NCBI RefSeq assembly: GCF_022538055.1
Contig: NZ_JAKZAM010000008.1
Location: forward strand, 62,001-126,000
Length of the DNA stretch: 64,000 nt
Source: Cognataquiflexum nitidum
GTDB lineage: Bacteria > Bacteroidota > Bacteroidia > Cytophagales > Cyclobacteriaceae
Direction of reading: 5' to 3'
Positions within the stretch are counted from its first letter, which is position 1. Each line of letters starts with the position of its first letter. The notes under the pieces are model-generated. The model had not been told where the DNA came from. It made no database searches and worked only from the letters and a program-made list of their open reading frames with translations. Below, piece after piece: positions 43,495 through 51,584 of this stretch. Both the position numbers and the translations under genes were made by a program.

Positions 43495-44532
43495 ATGAAT
43501 TGGAGGATTTTTCTCGTTTTTATTGGTTTTTCCCTATTTACAGTCACTTTCAATGCCTTTGCACAAGAAAAAGATACACTTTTTCTCAGAAATGGGCAGA
43601 TCATGATCGGGAAACTAAACAGTATCAGTCTCGGCATCATTCAATTTGATGACATAGACCTTTCAGTCCAAAACGTAAAGTACCACAAAATCAAAACCAT
43701 CAAGGCGAGCATGGCCACTTATAGGATCCAGACCATAGATCAATCCGTGTATTATGGTGTCTTGAAACCTTCCAAGAATTATGGTGAGGTGATAGTAGAT
43801 GATGGGGTGGTATCAAAGCCTTATCCCATCGTCAATATTTTCAACTTGGTTTCTTTGGAGAAAAAATTTATCAAAAAAATCAAGGGAACTGTGGTCCTCG
43901 GTTATTCCTATACCAAATCAAGTGATATCGGCAGGACCAATTTTGATTGGAATTTGAATTTTACAGAGCAAAAATACCAAGTAGAATTTGTGGGTTCTTT
44001 TATTTTTACCAATAACCAAGGAGTAAAGACCCGAGACCGTGAATCCGTGGGATTTGGCGGTTATTACAATCTGAATTCAGTACTTGTGGCAGGATTGGGG
44101 TTGAATTACCAGAGGAATATAGAGTTGGGATTGGCAAGCCGTATCCAACAAGTAGTGGGACTTGGACGCAGGTTTTTATTCAAAAGCAACCTTCAGGGGA
44201 CTTTGATCTCAGGAGCTGTAATCAATAGGGAAAGAAGCTTGGAAGGAAGTTCATCGGGCAATCTTTACGAAATCCCTGCCCAATTCAAGCTGGATTATTT
44301 CCATTATGCAGCCCCAAATCTATCATTTACTGTTTTTCCAAAATTTTTCTTGGGATTGAACCAAAACGGAAGAAAAAGATTTGATGGAGATGCAAGGGTC
44401 AACTGGGAAGTGATCAATAACTTGGATTTGGGGCTTCAGTTTTATGCCAGTTATGACAATCAGGCATTGGCAGGAAGCACTACCAATTTTGACTACGGTA
44501 TCGTTTTTAATGTGGGGTATAAGTTTAAGTAA
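43495..44532 (+). CDS. DUF481 family outer-membrane protein
   Basis: This 345-residue protein has a signal peptide (ending NAFAQEKD). An N-terminal region with DTLFLRNGQIMIGKLNSISLG resembles a small nucleic-acid or SHD1-like repeat module. A DUF481 barrel follows (GTVVLGYSYTKSSD, LNFTEQKYQVEFVGSF, SVGFGGYYNLN, and end FDYGIVFNVGYKFK). The family forms outer-membrane barrels of unknown, sometimes salt-induced, function. Monocistronic by appearance. Confidence 0.88.
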   Translation: MNWRIFLVFIGFSLFTVTFNAFAQEKDTLFLRNGQIMIGKLNSISLGIIQFDDIDLSVQNVKYHKIKTIKASMATYRIQTIDQSVYYGVLKPSKNYGEVIVDDGVVSKPYPIVNIFNLVSLEKKFIKKIKGTVVLGYSYTKSSDIGRTNFDWNLNFTEQKYQVEFVGSFIFTNNQGVKTRDRESVGFGGYYNLNSVLVAGLGLNYQRNIELGLASRIQQVVGLGRRFLFKSNLQGTLISGAVINRERSLEGSSSGNLYEIPAQFKLDYFHYAAPNLSFTVFPKFFLGLNQNGRKRFDGDARVNWEVINNLDLGLQFYASYDNQALAGSTTNFDYGIVFNVGYKFK

Positions 44533-44813
44533 AAAATTTGCCCGGGTTTTTACTTTTTCTTTGCGACTCTGCGTGAGTCTTTTTTCCTTTTACATCAAAG
44601 GAAAAGAAGATATCGCAAAGAGTGCGGAGGAAAAAAAATTACCACGGAGGACGCTGAGGGCACAGAGAGAAAATGAGAAATTATTAATAACCCCAAAGGG
44701 GTCAAATCATTAATTACCCCGGGTTGCTCCCGATCGCTATCGTGGACAGGCGATAGAATGGGGTGTGATGTCAAACCAACCCTGCAAGGGGTTGAATTCT
44801 TTAAGAAAAAATT
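44533..44813. repeat. Spacer of dispersed intergenic repeats
   Basis: Contains TTTGCGACTCTGCGTGAG, AAATTACCACGGAGGACG, the short palindrome AACCCCAAAGGGGT, and TACCCCGGGTTGC. These follow one another without a gene and resemble mosaics of repeated elements. Confidence 0.55.
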
Positions 44814-45272
44814 TTACTTCAGCATATACCAAAACATGGCCTTCGCAAGATTTGACATCGAAATAGGATTATTGATCCAATTTGAAATTGTAGTTCTCGC
44901 TATTCCTGTTTCTTCTACGATTTGTTCGATAGTTATCCCTTTGGCTTTCATTTGATCTTTTATCCATCCGGGGGGGATTTTTATTCCTTTTGCCTCAGTA
45001 TAAGCAGACTCACCTACATGTATCCGCTTTTCAGGAACATAAAATTCAAATAAGGATTTTGCAATGGTCAAAAGTTCTCTTTGGCTTTCCATTATTATGG
45101 AATTGCCTTGACCTTGGGAGACCTTGACTGCAATTATATCGCCGGCAACATCGAGGATTTCAAAATTGATATAGCTTCTTTCTTCAAAAAATTCAGCATG
45201 CTTTTCAAGTTTTTCAAGTTTGGCCGGTGTCAAAAACCTTTTGATCAGTTGAATTTTTTTTATAGTGCTCAT
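44814..45272 (-). CDS. Small regulator with a C-terminal helix-turn-helix
   Basis: Taken from MSTIKKIQLIKRFLTPAKL (45272); an ATG 6 bases upstream is also possible. The protein is 152 residues. The N-terminal 90 residues are an alpha/beta region with no recognised family. The C-terminal part, GWIKDQMKAKGITIEQIVEETGIARTTISNWINN, is a clear XRE-like helix-turn-helix, followed by a short hydrophobic end (AKAMFWYMLK). It might act as a regulator or antitoxin, but no toxin gene adjoins it. Confidence 0.75.
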   Translation of the reverse strand: MSTIKKIQLIKRFLTPAKLEKLEKHAEFFEERSYINFEILDVAGDIIAVKVSQGQGNSIIMESQRELLTIAKSLFEFYVPEKRIHVGESAYTEAKGIKIPPGWIKDQMKAKGITIEQIVEETGIARTTISNWINNPISMSNLAKAMFWYMLK

Positions 45273-45278
45273 GTGCAT

Positions 45279-45871
45279 TTATTGTTTATGTGTTTAAATT
45301 TCCCTGTTTTTGGCGGAAACTGAAATTCTATATTTTGCTTTGCTCTGCCAAAAAACCGGAATCGTCTTGGTATTCGTTATCCCCGAGTTGCGTTCCTCAC
45401 TCGGGGTTATTTATATTTGATTCCCTTGGGATCATTCGCCGGTATCAAGGTTTGTGTCATAATCATTTTTCATTCTGAATTATTCATTCTTTTCGGCTAA
45501 AGCCTAAATGCCCCTTTTCATTTTTTTATCCACCAGCTAAAGCAGGTGGCAATTGAACCTGATCTCACACCAACATTATATTTCATTGATCATTTCTCAT
45601 TCAGAATTATTCATTTTTTCTCTCTTTCCGCCAATGTTTGTGTCTCCACAAACATTCTTCATTCTGAATTATTTATTCTTCATTTTCCCTTACTCCGCCA
45701 TTGATTGTGTCATCACAAACCTGATCCTTTTTAATTCATAAAGTGGAGGTATTGTTGTAAAGTCATGCTCCTAAGATAAAAGGTATAATCCTTTTAGCAT
45801 AAATTTTTTTTACTGCAAAGGGAACCATAAATTTCCCATATCAATTTTTACACTTATAAATACGTTTAGCA
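45279..45871. other. Repeat-rich spacer with no gene
   Basis: From left to right it has a stem-loop repeat (45300-45364, TTCCCTGTTTTTGGCGGAAA), related to 54145-54205. A hairpin CCCCGAGT/ACTCGGGG is at 45381-45406. CCACCAGC/GCAGGTGG is near 45530-45550, and the 30-base hairpin element at 45628-45657. Between them are CATTCTGAATTATTCATTC variants. Upstream of the LOG gene, TACGTTTA at 45861-45868 resembles a -7 element. Confidence 0.65.
45628..45657. repeat. 30-base dispersed hairpin element, copy 2 (inverted)
   Basis: CCGCCAATGTTTGTGTCTCC followed by ACAAACATTC. It is the reverse complement of 37784-37813 with one difference. A shortened relative lies near 45697-45720. Confidence 0.8.
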
Positions 45872-46627
45872 ATGATTAAAGAAAATTTTACAGGGTTTAC
45901 GCCCTTAGTCAATCCCGAAGAGGAGGATTTTTATGCAGGTCCACAGACTAGGTGGCAAGATTTTAAATTTGTCATTAAAGTAATGATGGAATTTATCAGG
46001 GGATTTCGGATGCTGCACTTTGTGGGGCCCTGTGTCACTGTTTTTGGGTCGGCAAGATTTGAAGAAGATGACAAATTCTACAAGCTCGCAGTCAGGGTGG
46101 GGGAAAGCGTTAGCAAATTGGGATTTACCGTCATGACAGGTGGCGGCCCGGGCATCATGGAAGCAGCAAACCGTGGTGCCAAAAATATCGGTGGCAAATC
46201 CATAGGCTGCAACATCATCCTTCCCTTTGAGCAAAAACCGAATCCTTACCTGGACAAATGGATGGATTTCAATTTCTTTTTTGTGAGAAAAGTGCTGCTT
46301 TCCAAATATAGCTTTGCGTTTGTGGTCATGCCGGGAGGATTTGGGACTTTGGATGAATTCTTTGAAGCTTTGACCTTGATCCAGACCAAAGTCATGCGTA
46401 GGTTTCCGGTTGTGTTGATGTGCAGGGATTTTCACCATGACCTGTATGCGTACATACAGCACCTGGCCGAGTATGGCACGATCAATAAGGAAGATTTGGA
46501 ATTATTTTTACTTACTGATTCTGTGGAGGAGATGGAGGAACATATTCGCAAATACGCCATCGAAGGTTTTGGACTCAAGAAAAGAACTGTCCTAAAGCCT
46601 GCTGCTATTCTAGGAGAGAAAAGGTGA
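45872..46627 (+). CDS. LOG family protein (TIGR00730 Rossmann fold, nucleotide phosphoribohydrolase-like)
   Basis: This 251-residue protein has CVTVFGSARF, TVMTGGGPGIMEAANRGA and the signature VVMPGGFGTLDEFFEALT (PGGxGTxxE). These are the hallmarks of the lonely-guy family, which cleaves ribose 5-phosphate from cytokinin nucleotides or AMP-like substrates. An N-terminal extension of about 50 residues precedes the core. It is cytosolic. The true substrate in bacteria of this group is unknown. Confidence 0.92.
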   Translation: MIKENFTGFTPLVNPEEEDFYAGPQTRWQDFKFVIKVMMEFIRGFRMLHFVGPCVTVFGSARFEEDDKFYKLAVRVGESVSKLGFTVMTGGGPGIMEAANRGAKNIGGKSIGCNIILPFEQKPNPYLDKWMDFNFFFVRKVLLSKYSFAFVVMPGGFGTLDEFFEALTLIQTKVMRRFPVVLMCRDFHHDLYAYIQHLAEYGTINKEDLELFLLTDSVEEMEEHIRKYAIEGFGLKKRTVLKPAAILGEKR

Positions 46628-46769
46628 TTTGGTCACAGAAAATATTTCCCTGCCTTTTGTTAACCAAATCCTTTCAAAACTTGCCCAAGTGGTTTTTCAG
46701 AATTCCGATTGCTCCAAAAATTAGATTTTTATAGCTAATTTTTGCATTCCAAATAAACCTGTTAAATCA

Positions 46770-48701
46770 ATGACCTTCAAAATAAACCCGAAAGCTATTT
46801 TTTGGGGACTGTCAGTCCCTTTGGTATTTGTCATGATTCGATGCACTTCCTCTGCTTCTGATTGGGATAAGAAGAATAGGGAACTCATTCAACAGTATGG
46901 TTTGACAGAGAGAAATCTAGACCTGCCTGAGACAGGAGTGGCTCCAAATCTTGAAAATGGCAAGCCAATGAAAATGGAGAGTTTCGAATCCGTTGAACTC
47001 TATCCCGGTATAATGGCAAAGGTTTTTTGGGGAAGTGGTGCGATGGGAAGTATTGTGGAGATTCAACCCAACGCTACCATTCCTGAGGAAATCCTGCCTG
47101 CCGACAGGATCATGTTGGTCATGGAAGGCGAAGTCATGCAACTCATCAATGGCGCTCTAACTGAGATGATTTTTATCAAAAGACAAGCTCCTGATGGGGT
47201 AAATGGAGGAACGCCAAGAGCGGATATTGTCTATTTGGAAAAAGGCAGTAAAAATGCCCTGACAGCAGGACCAAATGGTGCCAAATTGCTCGAAGTTTAC
47301 AGTCCATTCCGTATTGATTATCTTCAAAAAGCCGGTGCAAAAGACCTTCCTGCAGAATTCGCAGACATAGAATCCCCTCAATCTCCCAACCTGAGTCCAA
47401 ATAAAGTGTATGACCTCTATGACATACAGCTTACTGAATTGGCACCTGGGGCATTTTCAAGATTGATTTCCGGCAAAAACATGTTGCTGAGTTTTGTATC
47501 CATGGATCCTGATTCGGTATTTGCACAACATATCCATCCCGAAGAGCAGATGATGATGGTACTTAGGGGGTCTGTGAATCAAATTTTGATGGATGAAAAG
47601 AAGCAGATGGGAATCAATGAGATCGTCCGAATCCCGGGAAATATGGTGCATGGATCTGAAATCGGTGAACTAGGCGCTGATGTGATGGATGTTTTTTGGC
47701 CTTCCCGAGCTGATTATCTAACCAAAGAAAAAGAAAAAATTGCTGCATTCCATGCCATTATTCCTGAAGATGCAAAGTTGGAATTGCTTATCGATGGAAA
47801 GAAAACCCAACCTGAACTGTTTTTTACTGAAGGACCAAAATGGATGAATGGCAAAGTCTATTTCTCCAATATGTTTTTTGACAAGGATTTCAATGCAGAT
47901 CCTAAAAGGAGTTCGACAGTAGAAATGGATCCTGATGGAACTTACCGCAACATCACAGCAGGAAAGATGCAGACCAATGGACTTTATCCTTACAAAAACG
48001 GAAACCTGATCGTCTGCGACATGATGGGACATCAGGTTGTCGAAATGACCACAAAAGGGCAGGTGGTCAGGGTTCTTGCAGACAAATTTGATGGAAAACC
48101 AATCGATGGACCCAATGATGTCATCACAGATTCCAAAGGAGGTTTTTACTTTACTGACCCACAATTCACCATGGAACCTGAGAAATTCCAACCCGGTCGT
48201 GCAGTTTATTATGTGTCACCTGAAGGTGATATCTCAAGGATTACAGAACCCAATGAATTTGCCATGCCCAATGGGATATTGTTAAGTCCTGATGAAAAAA
48301 CACTATATATCAACAACTGCTACGACAAAGAATCGTGGTTTCCGGTCCAAAGTGAAAAAGATAATTTCATCTGGGCTTATGATGTCAATGACGACGGTTC
48401 GGTCAGTAATGGACGGAAATTCGCAAAGGTATTGCTCAATGGAGATGTATTGGACAGGAAGGGAAGATCTTCAGGTGCAGATGGGATGGCTATCGACAAA
48501 GAAGGGAATGTCTATGTCGCCACTTACAATGGGGTGCAGATTTTTAACAACCAAGGCACCTATGTCGGTATGATCAATTTGCCATCTTTTCCGGTCAGTC
48601 TTTGCTTTGGAGGGAATGATATGAAGACACTGTTTATAGTAAGCTTCAGTAAAGTCTACAAGATCAAGACTAACAAGGAGGGGTATGTGAATTATCTGTA
48701 A
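46770..48701 (+). CDS. Fusion of two cupin domains with an SMP-30/gluconolactonase-like propeller
   Basis: This 643-residue protein starts with a hydrophobic signal segment and IRCTSSASDWDKK. The Cys could be lipidated but the lipobox is weak. Residues about 60-180 and 210-315 are cupin-like; the second has QHIHPEEQMMMVLRG and IPGNMVHGSE, with His and Glu metal ligands. Residues about 345-640 match SMP-30/gluconolactonase: FFTEGPKWMNGKVYFSN, TNGLYPYKNGNLIVCD, GPNDVITDSKGGFYFTD. It probably opens a lactone outside the cytosol. The three-domain order is uncommon. Downstream lies a 222-base duplication. Confidence 0.85.
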   Translation: MTFKINPKAIFWGLSVPLVFVMIRCTSSASDWDKKNRELIQQYGLTERNLDLPETGVAPNLENGKPMKMESFESVELYPGIMAKVFWGSGAMGSIVEIQPNATIPEEILPADRIMLVMEGEVMQLINGALTEMIFIKRQAPDGVNGGTPRADIVYLEKGSKNALTAGPNGAKLLEVYSPFRIDYLQKAGAKDLPAEFADIESPQSPNLSPNKVYDLYDIQLTELAPGAFSRLISGKNMLLSFVSMDPDSVFAQHIHPEEQMMMVLRGSVNQILMDEKKQMGINEIVRIPGNMVHGSEIGELGADVMDVFWPSRADYLTKEKEKIAAFHAIIPEDAKLELLIDGKKTQPELFFTEGPKWMNGKVYFSNMFFDKDFNADPKRSSTVEMDPDGTYRNITAGKMQTNGLYPYKNGNLIVCDMMGHQVVEMTTKGQVVRVLADKFDGKPIDGPNDVITDSKGGFYFTDPQFTMEPEKFQPGRAVYYVSPEGDISRITEPNEFAMPNGILLSPDEKTLYINNCYDKESWFPVQSEKDNFIWAYDVNDDGSVSNGRKFAKVLLNGDVLDRKGRSSGADGMAIDKEGNVYVATYNGVQIFNNQGTYVGMINLPSFPVSLCFGGNDMKTLFIVSFSKVYKIKTNKEGYVNYL

Positions 48702-49080
48702 TTGGTAATCGGATGTTTATTTGTGTTGAATAGATATTAATTGATACTGGATATTTATGGATATTAACCACAGCCGAAACGCTTATTTCTGAATCAATAT
48801 CTACTAATATCAATTAATATCATTTTAAATATCCATCAATATCATTTTAAATATCCACTAGTAAGCTTCAGTAAAGTCTACAAGATCAAGACTAACAAGG
48901 AGGGGTATGTGAATTATCTGTAATTGGTAATCTGATGTTTATTTATGTTGAATAGATATTAATTGATACTGGATATTTATGGATATTAACCACAGCCGAA
49001 ACGCTTATTTCTGAATCAATATCTACTAATATCAATTAATATCATTTTAAATATCCATCAATATCATTTTAAATATCCAC
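48637..49080. repeat. 222-bp tandem duplication spanning the end of the cupin/SMP-30 gene
   Basis: Copy 1 (48637-48858) includes the last 62 coding bases and the stop. Copy 2 (48859-49080) repeats it with two noticed substitutions (near 48707 and 48717 of copy 1). Inside each copy ATCAATATCATTTTAAATATCC is itself repeated. The duplicate of the coding end is not in any gene. Confidence 0.92.
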
Positions 49081-49106
49081 CAATATCATTTCCAATATCT
49101 TTTAAA

Positions 49107-50027
49107 TCACCAAGTCCTCTTACTCATCATCTGATCCAATTCTGCTGCAGTCATGGTTCCCAATTCAGGATGCTTTTTGAGCCAAGTCAGGAACGCACCT
49201 TTGATTTCAGGAGTCCATTGGCTGTCGATTTCTCCAGTGCTATAAATGCCTTCCCGCACCATCTCGAATCCGAACTGGTCTTTGCGGATAACAAATTCAG
49301 CAGTGCTGACCACCTGCTCCGCCATGTGAGCCGGAATAAAAAGGACTCCCTCTATTGTAGCGATTACCAAGTCACCTGGAAGTACAATTGCATTTCCGAT
49401 TCGGATTGGAGTATTGAGTCCCATCAGAACCATCTCCTCAGTAAATGATGGATGAAAATCCCGAACAAACGCATTGAATCCTTTGATATTCCGGATTTCC
49501 TGAAGGTCTCTCGCAGCCCCATCAAATACAACTCCGTTTCCTGATTTGCTCAAAATAGAATTGGCCAAAGTAGCGCCCATGATACCTCCTCCGGAAATTT
49601 TGCCGAAGGCGTCTGCTACATACAGGTCACCTTGGGTAAGAATATCGATTGGCCAAGCGTTGGTATTTCCTTTTCGGCCTTGGGAAGCTCCCCGGGCTTT
49701 GATGTTTTTTTCTACATCCGGACGACTTGGCATATACATGGCCGTCACTGCCCTTCCGGTCATCATGGTATCGTTGACAGTTTTCCAACCTCCTTCATAT
49801 TGGTTGAGATAGCCTTCGTTTTTCAGAACAGTCCATGCATCATCGACCATGATGTGTTTTGCCCTCTCCAAAAGCTCATCGGAGATCTTTGGCCGACCAT
49901 CAGCAAACCGTTCCCCTTTCCATTCTGAAGTTAGGAATATGATTTCTTCTTTAGAGATAGTTTGTGCCGAAACGGGTTTTGTCAACGAGACAATTACCAT
50001 TAAAAAAAGTAATAAATAGAATTTCAT
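49107..50027 (-). CDS. Exported RraA-like family protein
   Basis: This 306-residue protein has a signal peptide (MKFYLLLFLMVIVSLTKPVSAQ). The RraA/HMG-aldolase fold is seen in AVTAMYMPSRPD, DILTQGDLYVADAFGKISGGGIMGATLANSI, and the core GNGVVFDGAARDLQEI, with the G-x(20)-R-D metal site pattern. Family enzymes of this fold cleave 4-hydroxy-4-methyl-2-oxoglutarate or decarboxylate oxaloacetate; others inhibit RNase E. A periplasmic form cannot be an RNase E regulator, so an enzyme role is more likely. Neighbours are a cupin protein and a PQQ dehydrogenase on the same strand. Confidence 0.85.
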   Translation of the reverse strand: MKFYLLLFLMVIVSLTKPVSAQTISKEEIIFLTSEWKGERFADGRPKISDELLERAKHIMVDDAWTVLKNEGYLNQYEGGWKTVNDTMMTGRAVTAMYMPSRPDVEKNIKARGASQGRKGNTNAWPIDILTQGDLYVADAFGKISGGGIMGATLANSILSKSGNGVVFDGAARDLQEIRNIKGFNAFVRDFHPSFTEEMVLMGLNTPIRIGNAIVLPGDLVIATIEGVLFIPAHMAEQVVSTAEFVIRKDQFGFEMVREGIYSTGEIDSQWTPEIKGAFLTWLKKHPELGTMTAAELDQMMSKRTW

Positions 50028-50147
50028 AATTAACTTGGTTTATGTTTTACGTTTTTACCTTAGGTTGAAAGTAAAATGTTAATTCAATTAAATTCTCAAC
50101 TGTAGCTTGAAATGTCCGGTACATCGGTCTTCCGTCATACAAGTTTC

Positions 50148-51362
50148 TCATTTCTGATCATCATCGCCCATAACTTCATATCCTTTCCATTTGAAACTTG
50201 TGGCAAGACCGGAAGCGGCAGGCCATGCGATTTGGTGCTGATCACTCGCAACCCATTTTCTTCGGCTTGCTTCTGTATCAAACTCGATCATGATCTGATA
50301 ATTGTGGGAGGTCTGTTCAGCCTGGATTTCCTTAGAAATGGTTTCAGGGAAAATCCTTAGCAATTTGGAACTGAGGTAACCCTGCTGTACCGTCATGGCG
50401 GGGACATAGATTGAATAATACATCTGTTCAAAGGCTTTGGCATTTTCTGCAGGCACGACAAATTCCATTTGCAAGGCAATGGATTTTGGTTCCGCCAATG
50501 GTTTTTGGATCGCCAATCCCTTTTGCTTGGAAGGAACAATTCCGATCACCAAAAGCTCAAGGTCTTCTGTTCCGGAATTGGACAGGGTGATGCTTTCCCC
50601 CAACAATCCATAAAGTGCATCATTAGCTTTGATGTTTCCATTTTCCCCGCCCAAAGCAATTGTTCCGGTTCCTTTGGTTACATAATATACTTCCTCAAAA
50701 CCTTCCAATTTCCTGCTTATGCCTTTACTCCCGGCAGGAATAACCACATGATCGACATGGTTCCAGTCTGTGCTAAATACCTCAGGTCCCAATATCCTGC
50801 GGTACAAGACGTTCTCTCCAGCATAGGCAGGATTGTTCGGTTTCATTTTTTCCTTTTCCAGCCTTCCATTTACAAAAGTCGGCACAGGATCAAGCGTAGC
50901 ACCAACACGGGTATCTCCCAAATCAAAGGCATCCGTTTTTCCTTTGGTGCGGCTTACAGCAAAGTTCATCCAGGTCAGACTTTTGTCAGAAGAATTATAG
51001 ATCGCATGCGAATCACCCATTTTGCAGGGAACGATGGCAGGGGCTTTGATTTTTGAGGTTTTACCATTGACAGTAAATTCGGCTTCACCATCCAGGATGA
51101 CAAACATCTCCTCAATCGAATGGTGGAAATGGTGGCCTATCCCGGATTTGGCTTCGATCTTTCCTGCGTGGAGGTAGAGGAAGTTTGTGGACAGCTCGGT
51201 TCTCCCTATCAATTGGGTAAATCCCATTTTCCCGGCACCTGCATGGACCCCGGTCAATTCCCGGTATTTGGCAGGATCATTTGGGATGATCCGGTCCTTG
51301 AGTGACTGGGCCGTTACCTGAAAAGTCAGGAAAAAGGAGATTAAATAAACAAGTTTCTTCAT
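50148..51362 (-). CDS. Exported double-cupin protein with C-terminal monooxygenase-like domain
   Basis: This 404-residue protein has a signal peptide ending TFQVTAQ. The first cupin (about residues 50-145) has GIGHHFHHSIEEMFVILDGEAEFTV, with three His and a Glu suited to a metal site. The second (about 195-285) has EEVYYVTKGTGTIAL. The last 105 residues (LQMEFVVPAENAKAFEQMYYSIY to FKWKGYEVM) look like an antibiotic biosynthesis monooxygenase-type ferredoxin-like domain. The fusion is unusual. It lies between the RraA-like and PQQ genes. Confidence 0.8.
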   Translation of the reverse strand: MKKLVYLISFFLTFQVTAQSLKDRIIPNDPAKYRELTGVHAGAGKMGFTQLIGRTELSTNFLYLHAGKIEAKSGIGHHFHHSIEEMFVILDGEAEFTVNGKTSKIKAPAIVPCKMGDSHAIYNSSDKSLTWMNFAVSRTKGKTDAFDLGDTRVGATLDPVPTFVNGRLEKEKMKPNNPAYAGENVLYRRILGPEVFSTDWNHVDHVVIPAGSKGISRKLEGFEEVYYVTKGTGTIALGGENGNIKANDALYGLLGESITLSNSGTEDLELLVIGIVPSKQKGLAIQKPLAEPKSIALQMEFVVPAENAKAFEQMYYSIYVPAMTVQQGYLSSKLLRIFPETISKEIQAEQTSHNYQIMIEFDTEASRRKWVASDQHQIAWPAASGLATSFKWKGYEVMGDDDQK

Positions 51363-51584
51363 GGTATGTCTGGGTTTTGATGGCGTCGTTGAAATGTTAA
51401 TTATTTAATTAAAGAAACTTAGAATTAACTTCTAAAATAAGAAAGCTAAGTTGCCGATAAAGCGGTAATCCAATCAATTCTTGCTTAATGTATAAAATGT
51501 CCGATACATCCGTCTTCCGTCTTCGGTCTTCCGTCCTGTTTGAATTTGTATTTCAGGTTACCGGCTAATCATAGGATGGTCTTT

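Noticed and set aside
45553..45741. 62-codon frame rich in Phe, Ser and Ile
   Set aside because: It lies over CATTCTGAATTATTCATTC-type repeats and hairpins; composition is that of AT-rich noncoding DNA.
45905..46462. 185-codon antisense frame within the LOG gene
   Set aside because: It is the shadow of a clear family member on the other strand and has no recognisable features.
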